Source: Alloprevotella sp.
GTDB taxonomy: Bacteria; Bacteroidota; Bacteroidia; Bacteroidales; Bacteroidaceae
NCBI GenBank assembly: GCA_017471505.1
Contig: JAFUTC010000003.1
Location: 1-43,859, forward strand
Reading direction: 5' to 3'
Length of the DNA stretch: 43,859 nt
The first letter of the stretch is position 1, and each line of letters starts with the position of its first letter. A program made the translations under genes and the position numbers. Below the pieces are notes generated by a model. It did not search any database and had not been told where the DNA came from. It saw only the letters and a list, made by a program, of their open reading frames with translations. Positions 38,176 to 43,794 of the stretch are shown here, in pieces.

Positions 38176-38523
38176 TCACTCGTCAACTCCTGCGACTCCT
38201 GGGAAACGGGTGAAACGAATCTTGAAATCTGCAGCGCCTTCCACGAAACAGACTGAGAAGTTGCCTCCATGTTCAACGATGTGCCATTCGCCGGGCTTTG
38301 TACAGCATCCGGGGGTCAAACGAACCTTCAGGTCTTCGCCACAGCGCACCACGCGAACCTTAAAGTCTGCGTGGCCGTATTCCTTAATTGTGACGTTTCC
38401 CATGAGTTTCTTGCCCCTATAGATGCCTTCGGTGCTGATGGGGTTGCTGTTGCTGGAGCCGGAAAGCAGGCACACGCAAGCGAGGATTAAAGAGCCTTTT
38501 AAGAGGTATTTAAGTGCTTTCAT
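38176..38523 (-). CDS. small exported DUF6150-like protein, paralog 1
   Basis: A 115-residue protein. Residues 1-28 are a hydrophobic signal sequence (LKGSLILACVCLLSG) ending SNSNPIS. The mature part follows the pattern of my recalled DUF6150 family: short strands with alternating Ala-Asp turns (ADFKVRVVRC, DLKVRLTP), a central GEWHIVEHGG, then NFSVCFVEGAADFKIRFTRF and a terminal GVAG. It shares the start region and these motifs with proteins at 39860-40213 and 42979-43383, and the mature motifs with a truncated copy at 40502. No function is known; location in or across the envelope is inferred. A dedicated promoter lies 4 nt before the ATG and a terminator lies downstream, so it is a self-contained cargo unit inside phage remnants. 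Confidence 0.75.
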   Translation of the reverse strand: MKALKYLLKGSLILACVCLLSGSSNSNPISTEGIYRGKKLMGNVTIKEYGHADFKVRVVRCGEDLKVRLTPGCCTKPGEWHIVEHGGNFSVCFVEGAADFKIRFTRFPGVAGVDE

Positions 38524-38527
38524 GTCT

Positions 38528-38557
38528 CAAACGTACGTACAAATTTCAGAACGCAAA
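38528..38557 (-). promoter_or_regulatory. leaderless-type promoter of DUF6150-like paralog 1
   Basis: On the minus strand TTTG (plus 38554-38557), an 18-nt spacer and TACGTTTG (plus 38528-38535) are followed by only 4 nt (AGAC) before the ATG. Two other paralogs share this layout. Confidence 0.65.
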
Positions 38558-38582
38558 AATAAATTGCGTTTTTTTACCTTGT

Positions 38583-39275
38583 TCAGAAGGCCAGTTTCTG
38601 TGTGGCCGTGAACTTGGTAGCGGTTTTTGCGGCACTGAGCAGGAAGATGCCTGCGGAATTGGTGCGCAGCACTTTTGCGAGGCCGGTGCTGCCAATGGAG
38701 AGCAGTTGGTAGTGCCAGGTGTCGGTTCCTCCGTTCTGCGGGAAGTCGGCGAGCCACTCTCGCACGGTGTTCTCGGCGTTGTGGATGTCGTCGAGAATGG
38801 CCTGCTCTATGGTGACGTAGGAGGTGCAGTCGCTGATGTAGCGTCGGGTGGGGTCGGTGGGCTGCGGTTCGGGCTTGCTTTCGAGTGCCGCGATGCGCTT
38901 GTCGAGGTAGAGACTGTCGCGTAGTCGTGCGGCAGACTCTTCGGCGAGGTCGCTGGCGGAGGCGCAGTTGCCGAGCGTGACGGTGTGGGCGTCGATTTGC
39001 TCCTGGAGGCCGGCGTCGGCTGCCTGGCGTGTGGTGGTCTCGCTGGTGATGCTGTCGGTGAGCGTTGTCACGGCCTGGGTGGCCTGCGTGTCGAGGTCGG
39101 AGAGGTTCTGTTCGAGCGTGTCGGCCCGCGTCTGGAGTTCTGCCTGGTAGGATTCGAGGTTGTCGATGTCGGCTTCGGCTTGTGCGATACGCGCGATGAG
39201 GCTGGTGAGGTCTCCTCCTTGCGAGGGGTCGAGGGCGTCGATAGCCTCTCTCAGTGCCTCAATTTGGGTGAGCAT
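38583..39275 (-). CDS. phage structural protein, coiled-coil (tail-fibre or stalk like)
   Basis: A 230-residue protein with no signal peptide. Residues 1-150 are heptad-rich helices (ALREAIDALDPSQGG, IAQAEADIDNLESYQAEL, ALESKPEPQPTDPTRR marking the end). The C-terminal 50 residues are a beta-type segment (WHYQLLSIGSTGLAKVL, AGIFLLSAAKTATKF). Such coiled-coil plus small globular tip proteins are common as trimeric phage fibres or stalks. The start overlaps the end of the gp36-like gene by 17 nt, and the upstream region of this frame is open, so it may be a truncated or fused product. It belongs to a minus-strand phage cluster that ends at the DUF6150-like paralog 1 promoter. Confidence 0.6.
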   Translation of the reverse strand: MLTQIEALREAIDALDPSQGGDLTSLIARIAQAEADIDNLESYQAELQTRADTLEQNLSDLDTQATQAVTTLTDSITSETTTRQAADAGLQEQIDAHTVTLGNCASASDLAEESAARLRDSLYLDKRIAALESKPEPQPTDPTRRYISDCTSYVTIEQAILDDIHNAENTVREWLADFPQNGGTDTWHYQLLSIGSTGLAKVLRTNSAGIFLLSAAKTATKFTATQKLAF

Positions 39276-39576
39276 GTCGTCCTGCCTCGTGGCGGGTCGC
39301 CATGTCCAGGCTGCAGGCTGCTCGTCGCCCCATCTTCTGCGGCATTCGGTGAATCATGAGGTAGAGCGTGATGTTGACGGCGACTTGTACGAGCAGGGCG
39401 TTTCGGTCGTTGCCTGTCCGCTCGAACTCTGCGTTGATGTCGTAGCGGTGTCGCGTGTAGGAGGCGATTGTCTCGAGGGCGCTTGCCTCGGCCTGTGCTC
39501 GGTATTCGTCGGCCTCGAGTTGCTTGAACTCGAACTCGGTGCACACGGCTTGGTAGTCGGACTTTTCGATATACAT
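39259..39576 (-). CDS. phage gp36-like protein (DUF1320 type), C-terminus probably altered
   Basis: A 105-residue protein. The middle section (IASYTRHRYDINAEFERTG, RNALLVQVAVNITLYLMIHR) matches the Mu gp36-like family, a head or neck-region protein with RYD and a helical LYLxxHR-like end. The expected last 20-30 residues of the family are missing; instead the frame reads RRAACSLDMATRHEAGRH and stops. A frame change or deletion near 39330 would explain this. It starts 4 bp after the upstream 72-residue gene and overlaps the next gene. Confidence 0.55.
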   Translation of the reverse strand: MYIEKSDYQAVCTEFEFKQLEADEYRAQAEASALETIASYTRHRYDINAEFERTGNDRNALLVQVAVNITLYLMIHRMPQKMGRRAACSLDMATRHEAGRHAHPN

Positions 39577-39580
39577 AGGG

Positions 39581-39799
39581 TTATAGTTTGTTGGTCTTTT
39601 CGTCGATGATTATCTGCAGTATCTTCATGCAGAGCGGCGTGAGGTTCTCGTGCTGCATGTGTACCCAGGCGTAGCGGTAGTGGGCTTCCGGTGTGATGGT
39701 GAGCGCGACTTGGCTGTGTGCTTCGCGGCAGATGCGCCGAATGCGTCGTGCCGTGTCCATGGTTACGCGGTAGTGCAGGTCGATGGGAAGGCAGGTCAT
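39581..39799 (-). CDS. small phage-associated protein of unknown function
   Basis: A 72-residue basic protein starting MTCLPIDLHYRVTMDTARR. The ORF continues upstream to 39877, but that part overlaps the divergent DUF6150-like gene and is unlike an N-terminus. It contains RIRRICREAHSQVAL and a helical tail (CMKILQIIIDEKTN). It is the first gene of the minus-strand phage cluster, with the gp36-like gene 4 bp behind it. I do not recognise the family. Confidence 0.5.
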   Translation of the reverse strand: MTCLPIDLHYRVTMDTARRIRRICREAHSQVALTITPEAHYRYAWVHMQHENLTPLCMKILQIIIDEKTNKL

Positions 39800-39824
39800 T
39801 ATATATATATTTTCGGGTTGGTTG

Positions 39825-39855
39825 TTTGGTTTACTAACTGATTTGGCTATGTTTG
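39825..39855 (+). promoter_or_regulatory. leaderless-type promoter of DUF6150-like paralog 2
   Basis: TTTG (39825-39828), a 19-nt spacer and TATGTTTG (39848-39855) are followed by 4 nt (AAGC) and the ATG at 39860. Confidence 0.65.
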
Positions 39856-39859
39856 AAGC

Positions 39860-40213
39860 ATGAAATCGGTTAAACACCTCTTAAAGGTCTCTTTTATTCT
39901 TGTTTGCGTGGTGCTGCTGTGCGGTTCCCACCGTAGCAACCCCATCCGTCCTGACGGCACCTATAAGGGGCAGAAACTTATGGGCAGAGTCCATATCAGT
40001 GGTGGCGGTGCGACCTTTCGCGTATATGTTGCCTCTAAGCGCGACGCCGACCTGCATGTGAAGTTTTTGCCCAGTCGTACGGCGCGGCGTGTGGGTGAAT
40101 GGGAGATTGTGCCGTATGGTCGCCGCGATTTTAGCGTTGAGTTTGTCAACTCGCGTGCACGTGCCGATTTTACTATTTATATAGTTGACGATAACCCAGG
40201 CGTCAATCAGTAA
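39860..40213 (+). CDS. small exported DUF6150-like protein, paralog 2
   Basis: A 117-residue protein with an N-terminal hydrophobic signal (HLLKVSFILVCVVLLCG) and a mature domain like paralog 1: GTYKGQKLMGRVHIS, DADLHVKFLP, GEWEIVPYGR, DFSVEFVNSRARADFTIYIV. The first 50 nt are nearly identical in style to paralogs 1 and 4, including GGTTAAACACCTCTTAAAGG. Its stop overlaps, tail to tail, the stop region of a phage gene fragment on the minus strand. It lies between two phage remnants and carries its own promoter. No function is known. Confidence 0.75.
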   Translation: MKSVKHLLKVSFILVCVVLLCGSHRSNPIRPDGTYKGQKLMGRVHISGGGATFRVYVASKRDADLHVKFLPSRTARRVGEWEIVPYGRRDFSVEFVNSRARADFTIYIVDDNPGVNQ

Positions 40214-40290
40214 GTCACACTAATCAAATTGTATCGCTGGTCTTCCTTTGCCTTCAGTGTGACGGTCTGATAGTTGGCGGCGGTGTTCTG
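40207..40290 (-). pseudogene. C-terminal scrap of a phage protein
   Basis: The minus strand reads NQNTAANYQTVTLKAKED, then QRYNLISVTY, and stops at 40207, the appearance of a natural protein end. The frame is closed by a TAA just upstream, where repeat element B begins, so the rest of the gene has been lost. The identity is not known; the setting suggests a phage structural gene. Confidence 0.45.
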
Positions 40291-40503
40291 GTTGCACGGG
40301 TGTTAGAATGGTGTTTAAGTGCGTTGTAGAGAGGCTCGACCGTTGGTCGGGCTGTTTGTTTGGGTGTACAAAAAATGTCCGTCTCGTTTTTTGGTAGTTT
40401 TGGGTTGGATGGACGGTTGGATGTACGCTTTGGGTACAAAAAAATGGGGTCAAAATGGGGTCTAATGCCTTAAAAAGTGTTAAAAATGGCGGTTTTTAGG
40501 GGG
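40277..40503 (+). repeat. about 220-bp non-coding repeated element, copy B
   Basis: This is the second copy of the element at 37737-37955, in the same orientation, with scattered substitutions and small indels. It begins GGCGGCGGTGTTCTGGTTG and ends near TTTTTAGGGGG. The phage scrap on its left and the truncated DUF6150-like copy on its right are both cut at its edges. Confidence 0.8.
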
Positions 40504-40765
40504 AAGGGTCAAAGTAGTCAACCATGGTGGCACTGATGTGTTCCGCGTAAAGATTGTCCGCTATACCGACGAGGCTGATTTACTGGTCCATCCAGTCCGC
40601 TTTGCCTCAAGAAAACGCCTCGGCGAGTGGGAAATGTTCAGCGACAGCGACAATGCCGACTTTAAGGTCATGTTTGTCAACTATAAGTCCGACTTCAACA
40701 TCCGAATCGTGGGCACTTATTTCGTTTACCCCGATGGAAGCTGTGCGATGTTTGGTGGCAGATAG
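40502..40765 (+). pseudogene. 5'-truncated DUF6150-like gene, paralog 3
   Basis: The frame reads GRVKVVNHGGTDVFRVKIVR, EADLLVHPVRF, GEWEMFSDSDNADFKVMFVN and DFNIRIVG, aligning with paralogs 1, 2 and 4 from just after their LMG motif. The signal peptide and promoter are absent, and the reading frame begins at the edge of repeat element B. A GTG at 40538 could start a shorter cytoplasmic form, but there is no upstream promoter match. The C-terminus ends with a short tail (YPDGSCAMFGGR) not found in paralogs 1 and 2. Confidence 0.7.
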
Positions 40766-40777
40766 TTGGCATCACAT

Positions 40778-40826
40778 ACGCAAAAGGGCTGGCGGGCATT
40801 TAGGCGTCCCGTCAGCCCTTTTGCGT
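40778..40826. terminator. long bidirectional hairpin terminator
   Basis: Arms of 19 nt (40778-40796 and 40808-40826) starting ACGCAAAAGGGCTGG pair with one wobble around an 11-nt loop. It sits between convergent genes (truncated paralog 3 and the 74-residue membrane protein). Its length is unusual for a terminator. Confidence 0.7.
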
Positions 40827-40839
40827 TGAAACGAAGGCT

Positions 40840-41064
40840 TTAATGGCGGCTAAGCCAGTCGGTGAAGTCGCGGTCGAGGGCCTCGTTGAGTTTTCTGCGC
40901 AACTCGCGTTGCTCACGTTGCTCTCGCTCTTCGGGTGTTTCAGGCTTTCCAGGAAAAAAGATGGAGCGGATTATTACCCAGACAATCGACAGAATAAATC
41001 CTCCAAAAACCACCCATTCCAAGACGTCTACCCAAACTAAGGATTCTAAAAGAATAAGTTTCAT
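40840..41064 (-). CDS. small single-pass membrane protein
   Basis: A 74-residue protein starting MKLILLESLVWVDVLEW. The ORF is open to 41133, but the extra N-terminal residues overlap the divergent tape-measure gene and its promoter region. One membrane segment spans about 15-38 (VVFGGFILSIVWVIIRSIFF), followed by a charged helix with repeated EREQREQRELRR. It is possibly a phage moron, superinfection-exclusion or immunity-type protein; that is a guess from size and setting. It has its own full promoter and ends at the long hairpin. Confidence 0.55.
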   Translation of the reverse strand: MKLILLESLVWVDVLEWVVFGGFILSIVWVIIRSIFFPGKPETPEEREQREQRELRRKLNEALDRDFTDWLSRH

Positions 41065-41099
41065 GCTAAAAACCCGTTTGAAAATGATTCGACTGGAAG

Positions 41100-41130
41100 C
41101 AAACCTATAAAAATCGACCGATATGGCAAA
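41100..41130 (-). promoter_or_regulatory. promoter of the 74-residue membrane protein gene
   Basis: On the minus strand TTTG (plus 41127-41130), a 19-nt spacer and TAGGTTTG (plus 41100-41107) match both boxes. The leader to the ATG at 41064 would be about 28 nt. The -33 box overlaps the first codons of the divergent tape-measure gene. Confidence 0.6.
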
Positions 41131-42268
41131 CACATTTGACTATAAATTTAATCTGACCGGTAATTTCAGCGGTCAGATACAGCAGATGACGCAGGCGACG
41201 GACACCTTTGGCGTCGCCGTGCGGAAAACCACATCGGACATCTCCGGGATGACCAAGTCTGCCGGGGACATTGCGAATTTTGCCAGCCGTATCAGCGCGA
41301 ACCTGCAGCAGTTGTCGTCGTCGTACGTGGACCTGAATGCGAACATGAAGGACCTGTCGGCGATAGGCGGTGTGGTGGGCGACGACCTGAAGCAGATTGA
41401 GCAGTATGCGCGTGAGAGTGCAAAGACGTTCGGTTCGTCGGCGACGGACGCGGTGACGGGCTACAAGTTGCTGTTAAGCCAGTTGTCGCCGGAGTTGGCC
41501 AAGGCTCCTGAAGCGCTGAAGGCCATGGGCGAGAGCATTCAGATAACGAGCAAGTTGATGGGCGGCGACGGCGTGGCCGCTGCAGAGGTGCTGACGACGG
41601 CCATGAACCAGTACGGCGTGATTCTGGACGACCCCATTGCGGCGAGCGCCGAGATGGCCCGCATGATGAACGTGATGGCTGCGGCCGGCCAAGCCGGCTC
41701 GGCCGAGTTGCCCGCCATCAAGGTGGCGCTGGAGCAGTGCGGTATGGCCGCGAAGGCTGCAGGCGTGAGTTTCGAGGAGACGAACGCCGCCATCCAGGTG
41801 CTCGACAAGGCCGGCAAGAAAGGCAGTGAGGGCGGCGTAGCGTTGCGCAACGTGATGGATACGCTTGCCAAGGGGCGTTTTCTGCCGAAGGTGACTCAGG
41901 CGGAACTGAAGGCTTTCTATGCCGCCAAGGATTCTGCTGACAATATCGTCACTGGTATTGTGGCGCAGATTGTCCGTGTAGAGAACATGCACCTCACCGC
42001 CCATCTGGACGAGGGCAGCGTGGCTCAGGTTCAGGAGACAAACCGCAAGGCAATAGAACAAGAGAGTGATGTCCTTGCCCAACATATGAAAAAGCTGAAA
42101 GCCATGTTCAACGACCAGTCAGAAGATTTGGCAGATATTGTTCGCAGAGGCGAAGGTGTGTGGATGTCTCTACGTGTGTTCTACATCATCGCACCGATAG
42201 CCCTGTTCGCCATATTCGCTTGGGTGATATACATATCCTTCTGGGTGTACTTCCACTGGATAGCGTGA
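41123..42268 (+). CDS. chimeric protein: phage tape-measure N-terminus joined to an unrelated membrane tail
   Basis: A 381-residue product. Residues 1-256 match the start of a phage tail tape-measure protein: FDYKFNLTGNFSGQIQQM, then the PhageMin_Tail core (AKTFGSSATDAVTGYKLLLSQL, TTAMNQYGVILDDP, GGVALRNVMDTLAKGRFLPK). A real tape-measure protein would continue for hundreds of residues. Here, after GRFLPK, the sequence switches to VTQAELKAFYAAKDSADN, a charged helical region and a C-terminal membrane segment (YIIAPIALFAIFAWVIYISF). The frame is kept across the junction near 41890. The function of the chimera, if expressed, is unknown; a non-functional deletion product is the simplest view. 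Confidence 0.75.
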   Translation: MANTFDYKFNLTGNFSGQIQQMTQATDTFGVAVRKTTSDISGMTKSAGDIANFASRISANLQQLSSSYVDLNANMKDLSAIGGVVGDDLKQIEQYARESAKTFGSSATDAVTGYKLLLSQLSPELAKAPEALKAMGESIQITSKLMGGDGVAAAEVLTTAMNQYGVILDDPIAASAEMARMMNVMAAAGQAGSAELPAIKVALEQCGMAAKAAGVSFEETNAAIQVLDKAGKKGSEGGVALRNVMDTLAKGRFLPKVTQAELKAFYAAKDSADNIVTGIVAQIVRVENMHLTAHLDEGSVAQVQETNRKAIEQESDVLAQHMKKLKAMFNDQSEDLADIVRRGEGVWMSLRVFYIIAPIALFAIFAWVIYISFWVYFHWIA

Positions 42269-42284
42269 AAGAATCTAACGACAA

Positions 42285-42692
42285 TCACACCTTTATAATT
42301 GGTTCAAACCTCGGCTTGTCAACTATAACTCCCTTTGACGTAATATTCAGTGTGATAAAATCGAACCACGTTTCAAGGAAGCCGTTGAACTCTCTCATTG
42401 AAATCTCGTCAGGATAATCCTCTTGGGTATATTCCCATTTCAGATCAATAACATCGGTGAAATGGAAATCAAGAAAGACTTCAACCTTCTTTCGGTCATA
42501 CTCGATGCCTACACAGCAAGGAGGGTTGATTGTTACGTCAAGCCGCCTCTTCTCGCTATACCAATGAATCTCAGTCACTTTCGAGAAGTGAAACTGCCAT
42601 TTATCGTCTTCTTCAAGGAAAACTTCTATGTTTTCGATGCCTGTAACAAACTTTACGGCATCGTCAGTTATCATATTGGCTGATTTGCGCAT
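42285..42692 (-). CDS. small cytoplasmic protein, possibly immunity-like
   Basis: A 135-residue acidic protein (MRKSANMITDDAVKFVTG...) without signal or membrane segments. The middle part (WQFHFSKVTEIHWYSEKRRLDVTI, written here in parts: FHFSKVTEIHW and RRLDVTINPP) recalls small immunity proteins of the Imm50 kind, but the family's FHDAE motif is not present, so the link is weak. It starts 8 bp after the end of a minus-strand gene fragment, as in effector-immunity pairs. Lower GC than its phage surroundings suggests separate origin. The start could also be the second Met (MITDD). Confidence 0.5.
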   Translation of the reverse strand: MRKSANMITDDAVKFVTGIENIEVFLEEDDKWQFHFSKVTEIHWYSEKRRLDVTINPPCCVGIEYDRKKVEVFLDFHFTDVIDLKWEYTQEDYPDEISMREFNGFLETWFDFITLNITSKGVIVDKPRFEPIIKV

Positions 42693-42700
42693 GTCCTAAA

Positions 42701-42890
42701 TTACATGTTGATGTACTTCACTGGATTCTGGCTCTTTCCATAGAAAGCAGAAACATCTTTACCGATGTATTTGGTACGCTCATCTTCAACTCCAAGAAGC
42801 TCGCACCGTCCAATGTGCTTTGGGTCTTCAGTATATTTCCAATCCACAGGGTTATAGACTTCTTCCACAATGCCATTAACGATGGCGAGC
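42701..42890 (-). pseudogene. C-terminal fragment of an unidentified gene
   Basis: The minus strand reads NGIVEEVYNPVDWKYTED, PKHIGRCELLG and YGKSQNPVKYINM, then stops 8 bp before the 135-residue ORF. It looks like a genuine protein end but has no start codon. The frame stays open further upstream, where it turns hydrophobic and runs opposite to a phage gene fragment on the plus strand, so I place the junction near 42885. A toxin or nuclease tail is possible given the small ORF that follows; I cannot name it. Confidence 0.45.
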
Positions 42891-42982
42891 GGATGGGCGT
42901 TTACCAGATAAAGAAGAACGAAATCAGTTTCGGCAGCGACGGCTACCGGCAGAAGATAGAACTGGGACGAAGGGTAGACTAA
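42887..42982 (+). pseudogene. C-terminal fragment of a phage tail protein
   Basis: The plus strand reads ERMGVYQIKKNEISFGSD then GYRQKIELGRRVD and stops at 42982. This resembles the end of a tail or baseplate protein that would lie between tape measure and baseplate genes in a contractile phage. It fits the order tape-measure start (41123) then baseplate-like start (43420). Its stop overlaps, tail to tail, the stop of DUF6150-like paralog 4. Confidence 0.45.
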
Positions 42983-43383
42983 TAGTACGACACACCCATC
43001 ACACCGGCGTCGTGCCAGTTGTCCACCGCATACACATTGAAATCTTTGTCAATATGGAGGAACTCGTATTCGAAACTCCCCATGAGATAGACACAAAAGT
43101 CGGCATCTTCGCGATGGCGCACGATGGTCCAGTGGCCTGGCCTGCGACGCACGCCGGACTCTACGAAATAGACATAGAGGTCGGCATCGTCGGGAAGGGT
43201 GCAGCAATAGGCCTTGAAGGCAGAATCGTCGTATGGGTCTTGCGAGATATAGACATTGCCCTTCAAGCAAACACCCTTATAGCGCCCCTGGTCGTCGATG
43301 GGGTTGGCGCTGCGGGAACTGCAGAGGAGCACCGCGCAAACAAGAATTAAAGAGCCTTTTAAGAAGGGTTTAAGCGTTATCAT
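42979..43383 (-). CDS. small exported DUF6150-like protein, paralog 4
   Basis: A 134-residue protein, the longest intact family member here. The signal region (FLKGSLILVCAVLLCSS) and the motif NPIDDQGRYKGVCLKGNVYIS align with paralogs 1 and 2. The mature part carries DADLYVYFVES, GHWTIVRHRE, DADFCVYLMG and DFNVYAVD, and has an extra strand pair near residue 105. The DNA around the start (TTTGAAACATG, then CTTCTTAAAAGGCTCTTTAA) is almost the same as in paralog 1, so the copies diverged from a common cassette. It is tail to tail with a phage gene fragment and divergent from the baseplate-like gene. Confidence 0.75.
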   Translation of the reverse strand: MITLKPFLKGSLILVCAVLLCSSRSANPIDDQGRYKGVCLKGNVYISQDPYDDSAFKAYCCTLPDDADLYVYFVESGVRRRPGHWTIVRHREDADFCVYLMGSFEYEFLHIDKDFNVYAVDNWHDAGVMGVSYY

Positions 43384-43387
43384 GTTT

Positions 43388-43418
43388 CAAACCTACAAAT
43401 AAAAACCAGAAAACCAAA
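43388..43418 (-). promoter_or_regulatory. leaderless-type promoter of DUF6150-like paralog 4
   Basis: On the minus strand TTTG (plus 43415-43418), a 19-nt spacer and TAGGTTTG (plus 43388-43395) precede the ATG by 4 nt (AAAC). Confidence 0.65.
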
Positions 43419-43419
43419 T

Positions 43420-43692
43420 ATGAGCCGAATAAAAAATCTGATTCAGGAAATGAGCGGAGACCCTGCAGCACTTTGCTCGCAGATATGCCTCGTGGAACGG
43501 GTGGACAAGGAGAACCGTACGGCCGACCTTCAGCCGATAGACGGGAACGCTCCCCTGCTTGACTCGAACCTTCAGGCCGACCAGGGCGGGACGAAGGGTG
43601 TGGTGCTGATGCCTCGGGTGGGTTCGTATGTGGTGGCGGTGCGAAGAGTTCGGGATAAATTGGATTTTGGTTGGAGTAAAGTTGGGTTTTGA
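43420..43692 (+). CDS. phage baseplate-like protein, truncated
   Basis: A 90-residue ORF. The first 72 residues (MSRIKNLIQEMSGDPAALCS, VERVDKENRTADLQPIDGN, GGTKGVVLMPRVGSYVVAV) look like the N-terminal OB-type domain of a phage baseplate or spike-hub assembly protein. After VGSYVVAV the sequence turns to RRVRDKLDFGWSKVGF and stops, where family members continue. The gene is therefore cut near 43640, about 100 bp before the rRNA operon terminator. It marks the right end of the recognisable phage material. Confidence 0.6.
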   Translation: MSRIKNLIQEMSGDPAALCSQICLVERVDKENRTADLQPIDGNAPLLDSNLQADQGGTKGVVLMPRVGSYVVAVRRVRDKLDFGWSKVGF

Positions 43693-43745
43693 ATGTATAA
43701 GTTGGTAATGTAGTGGCTCGCCGCGTGCCAGTGCGGCGCAGGCGC

Positions 43746-43786
43746 AAAAAAAAGATTCTCCCGAGCCTTGCGGCCCAGGAGAATCT
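43746..43786 (-). terminator. rRNA operon terminator
   Basis: On the minus strand AGATTCTCCTGGGCC pairs with GGCTCGGGAGAATCT (two wobbles) over a 4-nt loop and is followed by eight T residues. It lies directly downstream of the 5S rRNA end. Confidence 0.9.
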
Positions 43787-43794
43787 CCTTACAA

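Noticed and set aside
38985-39359. Plus-strand frame of 124 codons opposite the coiled-coil and gp36-like genes
   Set aside because: Shadow of the minus-strand genes; Gly- and Val-rich without motifs.
37737-40503. Insertion sequence or transposon bounded by the two repeated elements
   Set aside because: No transposase gene, no terminal inverted repeats and no convincing target-site duplication were found; the intervening DNA is phage fragments and cargo.
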